A DNA stretch of 64,000 nt from Akkermansiaceae bacterium (GTDB taxonomy: Bacteria; Verrucomicrobiota; Verrucomicrobiia; Verrucomicrobiales; Akkermansiaceae), in contig CAIXKE010000066.1 of NCBI GenBank assembly GCA_903919975.1, positions 1-64,000 on the forward strand, written 5' to 3'. Both the position numbers and the translations under genes were made by a program. Below the pieces are notes generated by a model. The model did no database searches, was not told where the DNA came from, and worked only from the letters and a program-made list of their open reading frames with translations. Positions 54,480 to 63,452 of the stretch are shown piece after piece; the stretch's first letter is position 1; the number at the start of each line of letters is the position of its first letter.

Positions 54480-55994
54480 TCAATCTTCCAGCGTGCGCGC
54501 GAGGGCGATGGCGCGGAGCATGCCTTTGGCTTTATTGACGGTTTCGATGTATTCGTAGGTGGGATCAGAATCCGCGACAACTCCGGCCCCCGCTTGGACG
54601 TAGGCTTTGCCATCCTTGAGCAAACACGTGCGTAAGGTGATGCAACTGTCGTGCGAGCCATCAAACCCGAAATACCCAACAGCTCCGGCATACGCACAGC
54701 GTTTGTTTTTCTCCAACGAGTTGATGATTTGCATCGCCCGGATTTTCGGTGCACCGCTGACGGTGCCCGCGGGAAACGTGGCGCGCAGCACGTCATACGC
54801 GCTGTGCGAGGGATCAAGCTCACCGCTGACGTTGGAAACGATGTGCATGACGTGGCTGTATCGCTCCACGATCATGAAATCATCTACTTTCACCGAGGCA
54901 TGCTTGGCGATGCGGCCGACATCGTTGCGCGCGAGATCGACGAGCATCAAGTGCTCCGCACGCTCCTTGGGATCCGCTAACAAATCAGCAGCAAGCGCAT
55001 CATCCTCTTCCGGCGTGGCCCCTCTCCAGCGCGTTCCGGCGATCGGGCGGATATCGATCCGGCCATGAATGGAGCGCACGTGAACTTCCGGAGAGCTGCC
55101 GACGAGCGCGAAATCGCCGAGTTCCAAGATGAACATGTATGGTGACGGATTCACCAGACGCAACGCCCGATAAAGATCCACCGGGGGCAGCGAGAAATCG
55201 GTTTCAAAGCGCTGACTGGGGACAAATTGAAAAATATCCCCGGCCACGATGAATTCCTTACCGGCACGGACGATTTCCTCAAATTCCTCCTGCGTCGTGT
55301 TGCTGCGGGCATCCACCGGCTCCACTTTGACCAATCCATTGAGCGCCGGAACGTGCAACGGACGGTTGAGAATTTCCACGATGGCCGCAATTTTTCCGCG
55401 GGCCTCGGCAAATGCGTCCTGCGGCGTGGCAAACTCGTCGATGAAAGCATTCGCGATCACCTGCAAGCGACGCAGGCGGTGGTCGAACACCAGCAGCGTG
55501 TCAGCCAACAAAAACATCGCGTCAGGAATCCCCAGCGGATCAGCTGGCGGAGGACCCAGCGAAGGCTCGAACTGGCGCACCGCATCATAAGAGAGATAGC
55601 CAACCATCCCGCCGGAAAACAACGGCAGCGCGCCATGCGTGACCGGCTTGTAAGCAGCCATTTCGCGCTCCAGCGCGGCCAAGACATCATCCTCAGCCAG
55701 AAATGTGCGGGAATTCGACCCTTCACGGATGGTGATTTGCTTGTCTCGCGCCTCGAAAATCAAGCGCGGGTGGCTGCCGATGATCGACCAACGGCCGCCT
55801 TTTTCGGTGCTCTCCGCACTCTCAAGCAGAAATGAATGACGGCTATCCCGCAATTTCAAATAGGCGGAAAGCGGGGTCTCAAAGTCCGCCGCAAGCTGGG
55901 TATATACAGGGACAACATTTCCCCGCTTCGCCAGCTCGACGAAGACTTCCAATGATGGCTCGACCGGAATAGAACTCACAACGCCGCGAAGCAT
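54480..55994 (-). CDS. trpE: anthranilate synthase component I
   Basis: The 504-residue protein opens with a TrpE N-terminal domain (LAADFETPLSAYLKLRDSRHSFLLES, with the LLES element near the tryptophan site). The chorismate-binding core has IFQFVPSQRF, PSPYMFIL, PIAGTRWRG, LVDLARNDVGR, FPAGTVSGAPKIRAM and QAGAGVVADSDPTYE. It makes anthranilate from chorismate with TrpG. trpG and a MOSC gene follow on the same strand. The 84-bp gap to divergent ispH holds the promoter; I see no leader peptide or attenuator. Confidence 0.96.
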   Translation of the reverse strand: MLRGVVSSIPVEPSLEVFVELAKRGNVVPVYTQLAADFETPLSAYLKLRDSRHSFLLESAESTEKGGRWSIIGSHPRLIFEARDKQITIREGSNSRTFLAEDDVLAALEREMAAYKPVTHGALPLFSGGMVGYLSYDAVRQFEPSLGPPPADPLGIPDAMFLLADTLLVFDHRLRRLQVIANAFIDEFATPQDAFAEARGKIAAIVEILNRPLHVPALNGLVKVEPVDARSNTTQEEFEEIVRAGKEFIVAGDIFQFVPSQRFETDFSLPPVDLYRALRLVNPSPYMFILELGDFALVGSSPEVHVRSIHGRIDIRPIAGTRWRGATPEEDDALAADLLADPKERAEHLMLVDLARNDVGRIAKHASVKVDDFMIVERYSHVMHIVSNVSGELDPSHSAYDVLRATFPAGTVSGAPKIRAMQIINSLEKNKRCAYAGAVGYFGFDGSHDSCITLRTCLLKDGKAYVQAGAGVVADSDPTYEYIETVNKAKGMLRAIALARTLED

Positions 55995-56078
55995 GGCCGG
56001 GAAACGCCACAGGGCAAGCCCGGAGAGATCACGAAAATGAGTTGGTGCCCGCGGGTTTCGCGATTATATCCCCCGCAG

Positions 56079-57308
56079 ATGAGCGAAGCACCCGCAGAAA
56101 CCAAACGCCCCCGCGTCAATGTACGCCGTCCGGATGTCATGGAACTCGTTTCCGCCGAGGTCGCCGTGCATTTCCACTCGTCCATCGTCGAAAAACTCCG
56201 CGATAAGGGCGGAAAAATCACCGTCGGCAACACCACGCTGCTGCTCGCTGAACAATTCGGTTTCTGTTACGGCGTCGAGCGGGCGATCGATCTCGCCTAC
56301 GCCTCACGCCGCGTCTTTCCCAACAACCGGATTTTCCTCATCGGCGAAATCATCCACAATCCAGAGGTAAACCGCCACTTGCGCGAAATGGGCATCATCT
56401 CGCTGCCATGGCAGGAAATGAACTCGAGCTACGACGACCTCACCGAGGACGACGTGCTGATCGTCCCGGCTTTCGGCGCGCCCACCACCTTCATGGATAA
56501 GGTCGCCGAACGCGGCTGTTACGTGGTCGACACCACTTGCGGCGACGTCATGAAAGTTTGGCGCCGGGTCCGCGGATACGCGAAAGATGGCTTCACCTCG
56601 ATCATCCACGGCAAGTCCAACCATGAGGAAACCCGCGCCACCGCCTCACGCGCACTGGGTGAAAATGGCGACGGCCAATACCTCGTGGTGCTCACGCTGG
56701 CCGATGTCGATTTCGTCTGCGACTTCATCCGCCACGGTGGAGACAAGGATACCATCCTATCACGTTTCAAAGAAAGCCTTTCGCCCGGATTCGATCCGGA
56801 TCTCCACTTGCGCAAAGTGGGCATCGCCAATCAAACCACGATGCTCAAAAGCGAGACCGAGGAAATCCAGCGCCGCGTCCGGCAAGCCATCCTCGACCGC
56901 GACGGCGATAGCGCCGCATTTCAGATGTTCGACACCATCTGCGGAGCAACCCAAGAACGCCAGGACGCGCTTTTTGAAATGCTCCGCAACCCAATGGACC
57001 TGCTGCTCGTCGTCGGCGGTTATAACAGCTCGAACACCGCCCACCTTGTCGAGATCGCCGAGCCACAGTTGCCGACTTTTTTCATCCGCAGCGCATCTTG
57101 CATCAAGTCGCTCTCGGAAATCGTCCACTACGATCTGCATCGGGCTGAGGAAATCACCTCGGACTATGCGAAATTATTTTCTAACGAACGCCCTGTCACT
57201 ATCGGCATCACCGCCGGCGCATCATGCCCAAACAACCTGATCGAGGAGACGATTTTCAAAGTTTTCGAACTTCGCGGCGTAGACCGCGAAACGCTGGCGA
57301 AAGCGTGA
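56079..57308 (+). CDS. ispH: 4-hydroxy-3-methylbut-2-enyl diphosphate reductase, long form
   Basis: The protein has 409 residues from the ATG at 56079. The three iron-sulfur ligands are C63 (FGFCYGVERA), C154 (VDTTCGDVMKVW) and C383 (TAGASCPNN). Further conserved sites are EIIHNPEVN, HGKSNHEET and SSNTAHLVEIA. Its length and the HRAEEITSDYAKL insert fit the cyanobacterial/plant-type long IspH. It catalyses the last step of the MEP pathway to IPP and DMAPP, feeding enzymes such as the polyprenyl synthase at 46011. It is divergent from trpE and convergent with the transporter fusion, 27 bp apart. Confidence 0.95.
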   Translation: MSEAPAETKRPRVNVRRPDVMELVSAEVAVHFHSSIVEKLRDKGGKITVGNTTLLLAEQFGFCYGVERAIDLAYASRRVFPNNRIFLIGEIIHNPEVNRHLREMGIISLPWQEMNSSYDDLTEDDVLIVPAFGAPTTFMDKVAERGCYVVDTTCGDVMKVWRRVRGYAKDGFTSIIHGKSNHEETRATASRALGENGDGQYLVVLTLADVDFVCDFIRHGGDKDTILSRFKESLSPGFDPDLHLRKVGIANQTTMLKSETEEIQRRVRQAILDRDGDSAAFQMFDTICGATQERQDALFEMLRNPMDLLLVVGGYNSSNTAHLVEIAEPQLPTFFIRSASCIKSLSEIVHYDLHRAEEITSDYAKLFSNERPVTIGITAGASCPNNLIEETIFKVFELRGVDRETLAKA

Positions 57309-57335
57309 ATTCGAGTTATTTCGCGCCCGCCCGTC

Positions 57336-59207
57336 TCAGATGTGCGGCATGAACGCCGTATAAACCTCGCCCGGAATATCCAGCAGGCTGTAGTCCTTGG
57401 AAGAAACGAAGAGCAGGCTTTGTTTCCCCTTACCGAGCAATTCGTTTTCCGATCCGAAAATCTGGTGCTCCAAGGTGCAGAACTTACGGTTGAAATCCGC
57501 CACCCGTATCTTGATCGTGATCACATCGAACTCCCGCGCCTCACGCACGAATTTGTGCTCGAACGACCGGGTGAGAATGAAAAACTTGCTGGTTTTCAGG
57601 TCGAAATCCGGCATCACCGTATTGAAAAACAATTCGCGGGTCTTTCCGACATAGAGACCATACATGCCGAAATAGATGTTACCCACCGAATTGGTGTCCT
57701 GATAGGTGGCGATCATCGAATACACAAACCACTTGCCCTCAAAATGACCGCTCAGCGCATGAGCATCCTGCGGGATCGGCGCAACCACTTGCGAACCAGT
57801 CACCACGTTGGCGGTTTTCGTCAGCGCCTTGATGGCCGGGATTTCAGATGCCGCCTCGATCACCTCCCCCGCCTTCTCCGTGACAACACGCAGCAGGTCG
57901 GTATTAAAGACTAGCCAGACCACATAGAGCACCGGCAGTAAGGATCCTAACAGGAGCATGGCATTCGCCCCGGTGAAGTAGCCAAACGCGAAGATGACCA
58001 ACGAAATGCTGGCAAACGAAAACATCCGGATTTGCGGCAACGGTTGTTGCGAGTTCGGCACAAAACACCGGGCGATCGCCAACGCGCCGTAGCCGATGAA
58101 AAACGAAGCGTAAAACACCATGAAATACTCCAATTCCAACTGCGCCCATAGACCACCGAGCGTAATCCCCGCAACAATCAGAAACGTCGGAATCGGCGAC
58201 TCCAACAAGCGCATGGGCAGCATGCCGATCAATATGTTTTGGCTCTTGCTCAAATTGACCCCGAGGAACCATTTCAGCGCCACATAGCCGCTATCCAAAG
58301 TCGTTAATGCACAGATGCACAGGAACGAAAAATAGGCGGCCGGCAACATTCCCTTCGAGCTCTCGTCGAGCTGGTTCATGTATTTCACGATCAGTTCGTG
58401 CGCATACTGAAAGTGGTCGAGCTTGGAGGCGTAAGTTTCCACCCCTCCCTTGCTCAGCACCCATGCCGCCAGACAGCCATGGAAAAGCAACAGCAGGAAA
58501 AAGATCAGCCCACCGAAAAAGTAGCTGCTGCGGATCGAGGTGTTTTCGCGGTGAATCTGAATCGCCCGCTGCCAGTGTTGCAGATCCAACCACGGCCCGA
58601 CCAGCAGCCCGACCAATAAAGGAATTGCATAGCCGAAAAGATCCGGCCCCGCCCAAGCACCGGGCAACTCAGCATCCCAACGGAAATTTTGCGGAACCAA
58701 GGGGTGCAGATTGGAAATCACCACCGCAATGCAAACCAACAACAAGACCCCGAAAACGCCGTGCCCGAATTTAATCCGCTGGATGCCGAATTCCTCTCCA
58801 AACAAGCAACCCGACGCCAACACCACGAACACCACCATGCACAGATAAAGCCCGGTCATCGAACCGGAAACCAGATCGAGCGGCCAAAATAGGTATTTCG
58901 TCAGCGCAAACACCGTCAACGTGAGCGCCACCACTTGATAGATATAAAAAATCAGTCGGAACGGCTTGGCGAATTTATCAAAAAAGATCGCCAGAGATTC
59001 CTGTCCGCCCGCATGCCGTTTTGCCACGATTTGCGTCAAAAAACCGAACAACATCAGGCCGAGTGCGTTTGGAATTGCGAACATCAACAGCCCCTGCAAG
59101 CCGAACATGAACGTCATTTGGACGCTGAAAAACAGTCCCAACCCCCACATCCAGGCCAGTGCCACGGAATTCCCCCAAAGTAACGCGTTGATCGAACGGA
59201 GATTCAT
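57336..59207 (-). CDS. multi-pass transporter-like protein fused to a hotdog thioesterase domain
   Basis: The protein has 623 residues from the ATG at 59207. Residues 1 to about 450 hold 12-13 hydrophobic helices (FFSVQMTFMFGLQGLLMF, VVALTLTVFALTKYLFW, LFGYAIPLLVGLLVGPWLDL), reminiscent of sodium-solute symporter or APC-type carriers, though I cannot name the family. Residues about 495-610 match the 4HBT/hotdog fold: YQDTNSVGNIYFGMYGLYVGKTRELFF, then ILTRSFEHKFVREAREFDVITIKI and LEHQIFG. Asp504 sits at the usual active-site position of acyl-CoA thioesterases. It suggests uptake or sensing of an acyl compound coupled to thioester hydrolysis on the cytoplasmic side. Confidence 0.75.
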   Translation of the reverse strand: MNLRSINALLWGNSVALAWMWGLGLFFSVQMTFMFGLQGLLMFAIPNALGLMLFGFLTQIVAKRHAGGQESLAIFFDKFAKPFRLIFYIYQVVALTLTVFALTKYLFWPLDLVSGSMTGLYLCMVVFVVLASGCLFGEEFGIQRIKFGHGVFGVLLLVCIAVVISNLHPLVPQNFRWDAELPGAWAGPDLFGYAIPLLVGLLVGPWLDLQHWQRAIQIHRENTSIRSSYFFGGLIFFLLLLFHGCLAAWVLSKGGVETYASKLDHFQYAHELIVKYMNQLDESSKGMLPAAYFSFLCICALTTLDSGYVALKWFLGVNLSKSQNILIGMLPMRLLESPIPTFLIVAGITLGGLWAQLELEYFMVFYASFFIGYGALAIARCFVPNSQQPLPQIRMFSFASISLVIFAFGYFTGANAMLLLGSLLPVLYVVWLVFNTDLLRVVTEKAGEVIEAASEIPAIKALTKTANVVTGSQVVAPIPQDAHALSGHFEGKWFVYSMIATYQDTNSVGNIYFGMYGLYVGKTRELFFNTVMPDFDLKTSKFFILTRSFEHKFVREAREFDVITIKIRVADFNRKFCTLEHQIFGSENELLGKGKQSLLFVSSKDYSLLDIPGEVYTAFMPHI

Positions 59208-59360
59208 TGTCGGGCGAACAAACCCGTATTTTCCGCCCCCGGCAAGCTGCATTCTCCTCCGCCGCAGAAGGATCTCCCGAAAACCCGTAAGAATTACCAT
59301 TGAAGCCCAGCGGATCACACTCTTTACTCCCGCCTTCACCGAACCCGCAGCACTCGCTTC

Positions 59361-61040
59361 ATGATTGAAAACATCCGCAAATACAGAGCCCTCATCATTC
59401 TCAGCCTCGTTGTCGTCGCCATCGCCTTGGTCGTCGGCCTCCAGAGCAGTAGTGTTGCCAGAGGGGGAAATGGCCGCGCAATCCTGAAAATCGCCGGCCG
59501 CACATACGATGACAAAGAATACCAACACCTCGGAAGCGGTGCTTTCGAGCTCACCTCCAGCCTCGCCCGCTCCGGTGATTTCACCCTTTACCAATTTCTC
59601 ATGGGCCTCTCAGCCGGCGCCACCACCCAAGAAGATGCCGTGGAAAAATTCTTCATCGGCCGCATGCTCATCCGCCAGGCAAAGGATGAATTCGGCGTTC
59701 ACCCTGGCGATCAGGAAATCTCAGACTACATCCGCAACCTCCGCGTCTTCAGCGATAAAGACGGCAAATTCAACGAGGACAACTACCGCAACTTCGTCAA
59801 AAAAGGCCTCGGCCGCCTCGGCATGACTGAAGGCGACCTCCGGGATCTCGCTGCCGATATCATCGCCTCCAAAAAAATCAATGCGATCGTCGGCTCCGGC
59901 CTTGGCGTAAACCGTGAGATGGTCGCCCTGGAAGTTGCCCTCGAGAACCAACAAATCGAAGGCGAAATCGCCAGCCTTTCCATCGATCCCTTCGAAAAGG
60001 AAATCAAACCCACGGATGAAGAAATCAAAGCCTACTGGGAAACCATTCAGGACGCCTTCACCACCGAACCGCTGCGCAAATTCACCTACGTCATCGCCAC
60101 TCCGGACATGCCTGCAGACGCAGCAGCAGAAACCAAAGACGCCCCGGAATCCATCGCCGATGTCGCCGCCAGCGACGAAGCGAAGAAGGCCGCCGCCAAG
60201 AAAAAGGCCGATGAAAAGGCCAAAGCCGCCGCTGAACTCGCCGAAGCACGCCGCAAGAAACAAATCGAACTCGATTCACTCGTCGATGATTTCACTTTCA
60301 AGCTCGAAGAACAAAAAGGTGCCGGTTTCGAGGAACTCGCCGCGAAAAACAACTGGACAGTGAAGACCACCGAACTCTTCCCGCAATCCAAACCGCCCGC
60401 CGAACTTGACGTCAACCTCCGCTCCTCCAACAACCGTGGTGCCAAGGCCGTCAATGATTTGTTCCGCATCAAGCTCACCTCCGATCCGATTTCAAAAATC
60501 TCCCAACCCATCGCCATCGACGAAAATCAGTGGCTCGTCGCACGTCTCGACGGTGAGGAAAAATCCCGCCCCAAGACCTATGAAGAAGCCAAAGACGAGG
60601 CCCGCGCCCAATACATCTCGGAAAAAGCCGCCGATGCCATGAAAGCCGCCGCCAAAGTGGCCGCCGAAAAAATCAAGACCGCCCTTGCCGCCGGCAAACC
60701 TCTCACCGAAGCCGCCAAAGAAGCTGGAATCGAAAAAACCAAGGCCTTCACCAAAGTGAATTCCACTTACCGCCCGGACACCGCCACCGAACCGAAAAAC
60801 CTGTTTGAGGCTGCTCGCAGCGTCGATCCCGGAAGTCTCGCCGAACTCATCATCGAAGCCGACCGCACCTTCATCGTCCACGTCGCCAAACGCGAAGTCG
60901 TGAAAGAAGCAAATGCCGCCGAGCGCCTCGATAGCGAAGTCGCATCCCGCGCCAGCCAGAACGAAACCCTCGCCTTCGCCGCCTGGATCACCACCCAAAC
61001 CGAAGCCGCCAAGGTCGAGCAACTCTACAAAAATAAGTAA
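59361..61040 (+). CDS. PpiD/SurA-like periplasmic chaperone
   Basis: The 559-residue protein has one N-terminal membrane anchor (ALIILSLVVVAIALVVGL), then a SurA_N-like region with AILKIAGRTYDDKEYQ and long helices (GRMLIRQAKDEFGVHPGDQEISDYI). The middle is charged and Ala/Lys-rich (about 250-310). A C-terminal helical region follows (KTYEEAKDEARAQYISEKAA, as seen in PpiD). A convincing parvulin PPIase core is not visible, so chaperone function without isomerase activity is likely. It assists folding of exported proteins. The 153-bp spacer upstream is divergent with the transporter fusion. Confidence 0.75.
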   Translation: MIENIRKYRALIILSLVVVAIALVVGLQSSSVARGGNGRAILKIAGRTYDDKEYQHLGSGAFELTSSLARSGDFTLYQFLMGLSAGATTQEDAVEKFFIGRMLIRQAKDEFGVHPGDQEISDYIRNLRVFSDKDGKFNEDNYRNFVKKGLGRLGMTEGDLRDLAADIIASKKINAIVGSGLGVNREMVALEVALENQQIEGEIASLSIDPFEKEIKPTDEEIKAYWETIQDAFTTEPLRKFTYVIATPDMPADAAAETKDAPESIADVAASDEAKKAAAKKKADEKAKAAAELAEARRKKQIELDSLVDDFTFKLEEQKGAGFEELAAKNNWTVKTTELFPQSKPPAELDVNLRSSNNRGAKAVNDLFRIKLTSDPISKISQPIAIDENQWLVARLDGEEKSRPKTYEEAKDEARAQYISEKAADAMKAAAKVAAEKIKTALAAGKPLTEAAKEAGIEKTKAFTKVNSTYRPDTATEPKNLFEAARSVDPGSLAELIIEADRTFIVHVAKREVVKEANAAERLDSEVASRASQNETLAFAAWITTQTEAAKVEQLYKNK

Positions 61041-61080
61041 GGGCCATCACCGGTCACTCGGTCCTGCTTTCCTCTCCTCC

Positions 61081-61410
61081 ATGCCCTCCGTCCAGAATCT
61101 CTTCGACGACGCCAACGGCCACTTCGCCATCGGCGAGATCGACGAGGCCACCGCCCTCTACCGGCAATGCGTCGCGCTGGACCCCGATTTTTTCGACGGC
61201 TGGCACGCCCTCGGCATGGCCCTTCTAAAAACCGACCACGTCAAGGAAGCCATCGGCTGCGGCCTCCAAGCTGTCACCCTTAAGCCCAACGACCTGTTAG
61301 CTTGGACCAGCCTGTCCCAAATGTATGTCCGGGACGGTAACATTCCCGAAGCCGAAGCCGCTAAAGGCAACGCACGCATCCTCTCCCTAGGCGGCAGAGT
61401 CGTCAAGTAA
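61081..61410 (+). CDS. small tetratricopeptide-repeat protein
   Basis: The 109-residue protein consists almost only of three TPR units: ANGHFAIGEIDEATALYRQC, DGWHALGMALLKTDHVKEAI and LAWTSLSQMYVRDGNIPEAE. No signal peptide. TPR proteins mediate protein-protein contacts; the partner is unknown. It lies 40 bp after the PpiD-like gene and may be in the same transcript. Confidence 0.85.
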   Translation: MPSVQNLFDDANGHFAIGEIDEATALYRQCVALDPDFFDGWHALGMALLKTDHVKEAIGCGLQAVTLKPNDLLAWTSLSQMYVRDGNIPEAEAAKGNARILSLGGRVVK

Positions 61411-61430
61411 TCGCCAACCGACGATCAACC

Positions 61431-61551
61431 CGTCGGAGCGCGTGCATTCTGCGCGCTGCTGGATAACGGACATTCTGTCCGGCGTGTCGCTTCGCGGAAG
61501 ACGGGTGACAGAATATCCCCCGTCCGACAGCCGACAGAATGTCGGCACTCC
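61431..61551 (-). repeat. 121-bp multi-palindrome repeat, copy B
   Basis: Reverse-orientation copy of 36040-36160, with about eight differences. It holds the palindromes CCGACATTCTGTCGG and GGACAGAATGTCC and the outer arms GGAGTGC/GCGCTCC. It sits 20 bp after the TPR gene, in the 319-bp gap before metG. Its frames can be translated, but the apparent peptides are only the repeat. Confidence 0.9.
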
Positions 61552-61636
61552 GCCCCCCTCTCACTCCGCCTTGCACACCCCGCCCACGTCTGCTTTCCTC
61601 CCCTCCTCCAAGTCTTGCCTCTACTCCCTCTTCTCT

Positions 61637-61722
61637 GCTCACTGCTCACTGCTTACTTCTTCTCTTCTCACTGCTCACTGCTCACTGCTCACTGCTCACT
61701 GCTCACTTCTTCTCTTCTCACT
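61637..61722. repeat. GCTCACT tandem array with 15-bp interspersed unit, just before metG
   Basis: Layout: GCTCACT x2, GCTTACT, TCTTCTCTTCTCACT, GCTCACT x5, TCTTCTCTTCTCACT. The array is pure pyrimidine apart from the G and A of each unit. It ends 7 bp before the metG ATG, so it occupies the ribosome-binding region. It could vary in length by slippage. Confidence 0.95.
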
Positions 61723-61729
61723 CGCTCCC

Positions 61730-63301
61730 ATGTTTTACCTCACCACTGCCATCGATTATACCAACGGCTCGCCCCATATCGGTCATGCTTATGAAAAAGT
61801 GCTTGCCGATGTGATCGTCCGCTACCGCCGCCTGCGCGGCGACGAGGCGTTTTTCCTCACCGGCGTGGACCAGCATGGCCAAAAAGTGCAACAAACGGCC
61901 GAAAAAGAGGGCGTAAACCCCGCGACTTTTGTGAAACGCACGACCAAGAAGTTTCTCAACCTCTGGGAAAAACTCGGCGTGCAATACGATGGCTGGGCGG
62001 AAACCATCGACCCGCGCCACAAGGCCTGCGTCCAAGCCATCCTCACCACCCTCAAGGAGCAAGGCCAACTCTACAAAAAAGCCCACTCCGGCCACTACTC
62101 GGTGCGCCAAGAACAATTCCTCTCCGACCGCGACCGCGATGAATCCGGCAATTTCGGCCCGGAATGGGGTGAAGTCATCGTCATCGAGGAGGAAAATTGG
62201 TATTTCAAACTCAGCGAACACACCGAATGGCTGAAAGCCTACCTCGAAGCCACGACCGATGCAGTGCTGCCCGCTTTCCGGAAATCCGAACTCCTCAACG
62301 CCCTCGAACGCAACTCCGGAACCGACCTCTGCATTTCCCGCCCGAAAGAGCGCCTGCGCTGGGGCATCGAGTTTCCCTTCGATCCCGATTTCGTCACCTA
62401 CGTTTGGTTCGACGCCCTCATCAACTACATCTCCTTCGCCGGCTACCGCGCCGCCCCGGATGCAGAACTCCCGGAATTCGAGCGCTTGTGGACCTCCGAC
62501 GAGCGCCCGGTCCACATCATCGGCAAAGATATCCTCGTCCCCGCCCACGGCATCTACTGGCTTTGCATGCTCCGTGCGATGGGTTTCCCTGATGCGCAAA
62601 TGCCACGGCTGTTAGTCCACGGCTGGTGGAATATCCGCGGTGAAAAAATGAGCAAATCGATCGGCAATATCGTCGACCCCTCGGAACTCGCCGACAAATT
62701 TGGCGTCGAAGCACTGCGCTATTACCTCGTGCGCGACATCGTCACGGGCAAGGACTCGGATTTCGATGTCGAGCGACTCATCATGCTTTTCAACACCGAA
62801 CTCGCCAACGAACTCGGCAATCTCTGCAACCGCGCCCTCAACATGAGCCAGCGCTTCACCGACGGCATCATCTCCCGCGGCGGCAGTTTCTCCGATGACG
62901 ACCTCGCCCTGCAAACTTCACTCGCCGAATCCACCGACGCCTACCGCGCCGCCATGGATGAGTTCGACGTTTCCAAAGGACTCGAAGCCCTCAGCCGCCA
63001 CGTCGTCCATTGCAACGTCTATGCCGAGCGCATGAAACCCTGGGAGCTCAATAAGGACCCGGAAAAGAAAGCCCGCCTCGCCACCGTCCTCCAGCACCTC
63101 GCCGAGAGTGTCGCCCATTGCGCCGTGTTGCTCTCCCCCATCTTGCCGGATGCCGCAGCCAAGCTTGCGGATCAACTCAATCTCCCCTCGCTCAGCACCC
63201 TCCAACTCTCCGATCTCCGCTGGGGACTCATTTCCGAAGGCCACACTATCGGAAAACCCAAACCCGTGTTCCCAAGAATCCTCATCGAGGAACCCACGTA
63301 A
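61730..63301 (+). CDS. metG: methionyl-tRNA synthetase
   Basis: The protein has 523 residues from the ATG at 61730. The frame is open 5' of this, but only through repeat DNA. The class I signatures are SPHIGHAYE (HIGH) and GEKMSKSIGN (KMSKS), with VTYVWFDALINYIS and the anticodon-binding helices after about residue 370 (NELGNLCNRALNMSQRF). The connective peptide lacks the four zinc-binding cysteines. There is no C-terminal tRNA-binding (EMAP-like) extension. It charges tRNA-Met for initiation and elongation. The start codon directly follows a GCTCACT array that may affect translation. Confidence 0.96.
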   Translation: MFYLTTAIDYTNGSPHIGHAYEKVLADVIVRYRRLRGDEAFFLTGVDQHGQKVQQTAEKEGVNPATFVKRTTKKFLNLWEKLGVQYDGWAETIDPRHKACVQAILTTLKEQGQLYKKAHSGHYSVRQEQFLSDRDRDESGNFGPEWGEVIVIEEENWYFKLSEHTEWLKAYLEATTDAVLPAFRKSELLNALERNSGTDLCISRPKERLRWGIEFPFDPDFVTYVWFDALINYISFAGYRAAPDAELPEFERLWTSDERPVHIIGKDILVPAHGIYWLCMLRAMGFPDAQMPRLLVHGWWNIRGEKMSKSIGNIVDPSELADKFGVEALRYYLVRDIVTGKDSDFDVERLIMLFNTELANELGNLCNRALNMSQRFTDGIISRGGSFSDDDLALQTSLAESTDAYRAAMDEFDVSKGLEALSRHVVHCNVYAERMKPWELNKDPEKKARLATVLQHLAESVAHCAVLLSPILPDAAAKLADQLNLPSLSTLQLSDLRWGLISEGHTIGKPKPVFPRILIEEPT

Positions 63302-63452
63302 CGGCGATTATCGGTCGCCGATTCGTCTCCCCCCACCCATTGCTCCGAATCCAATTCAACTAGGCCACCGCCCAACAACCCGGCGAAATACCCAATATTC
63401 CTAGAGTTTCTATGAAAGAACTCAAAGCGCCATCTGGTATCCAGTGCTTCTT

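Noticed and set aside
55995-56078. trp leader peptide/attenuator before trpE
   Set aside because: No run of Trp codons and no alternative hairpins are visible in the 84-bp divergent spacer.
61442-61729. N-terminal extension of metG by 96 residues
   Set aside because: It translates the palindromic repeat and the GCTCACT array; MetRS homology begins at the ATG at 61730.
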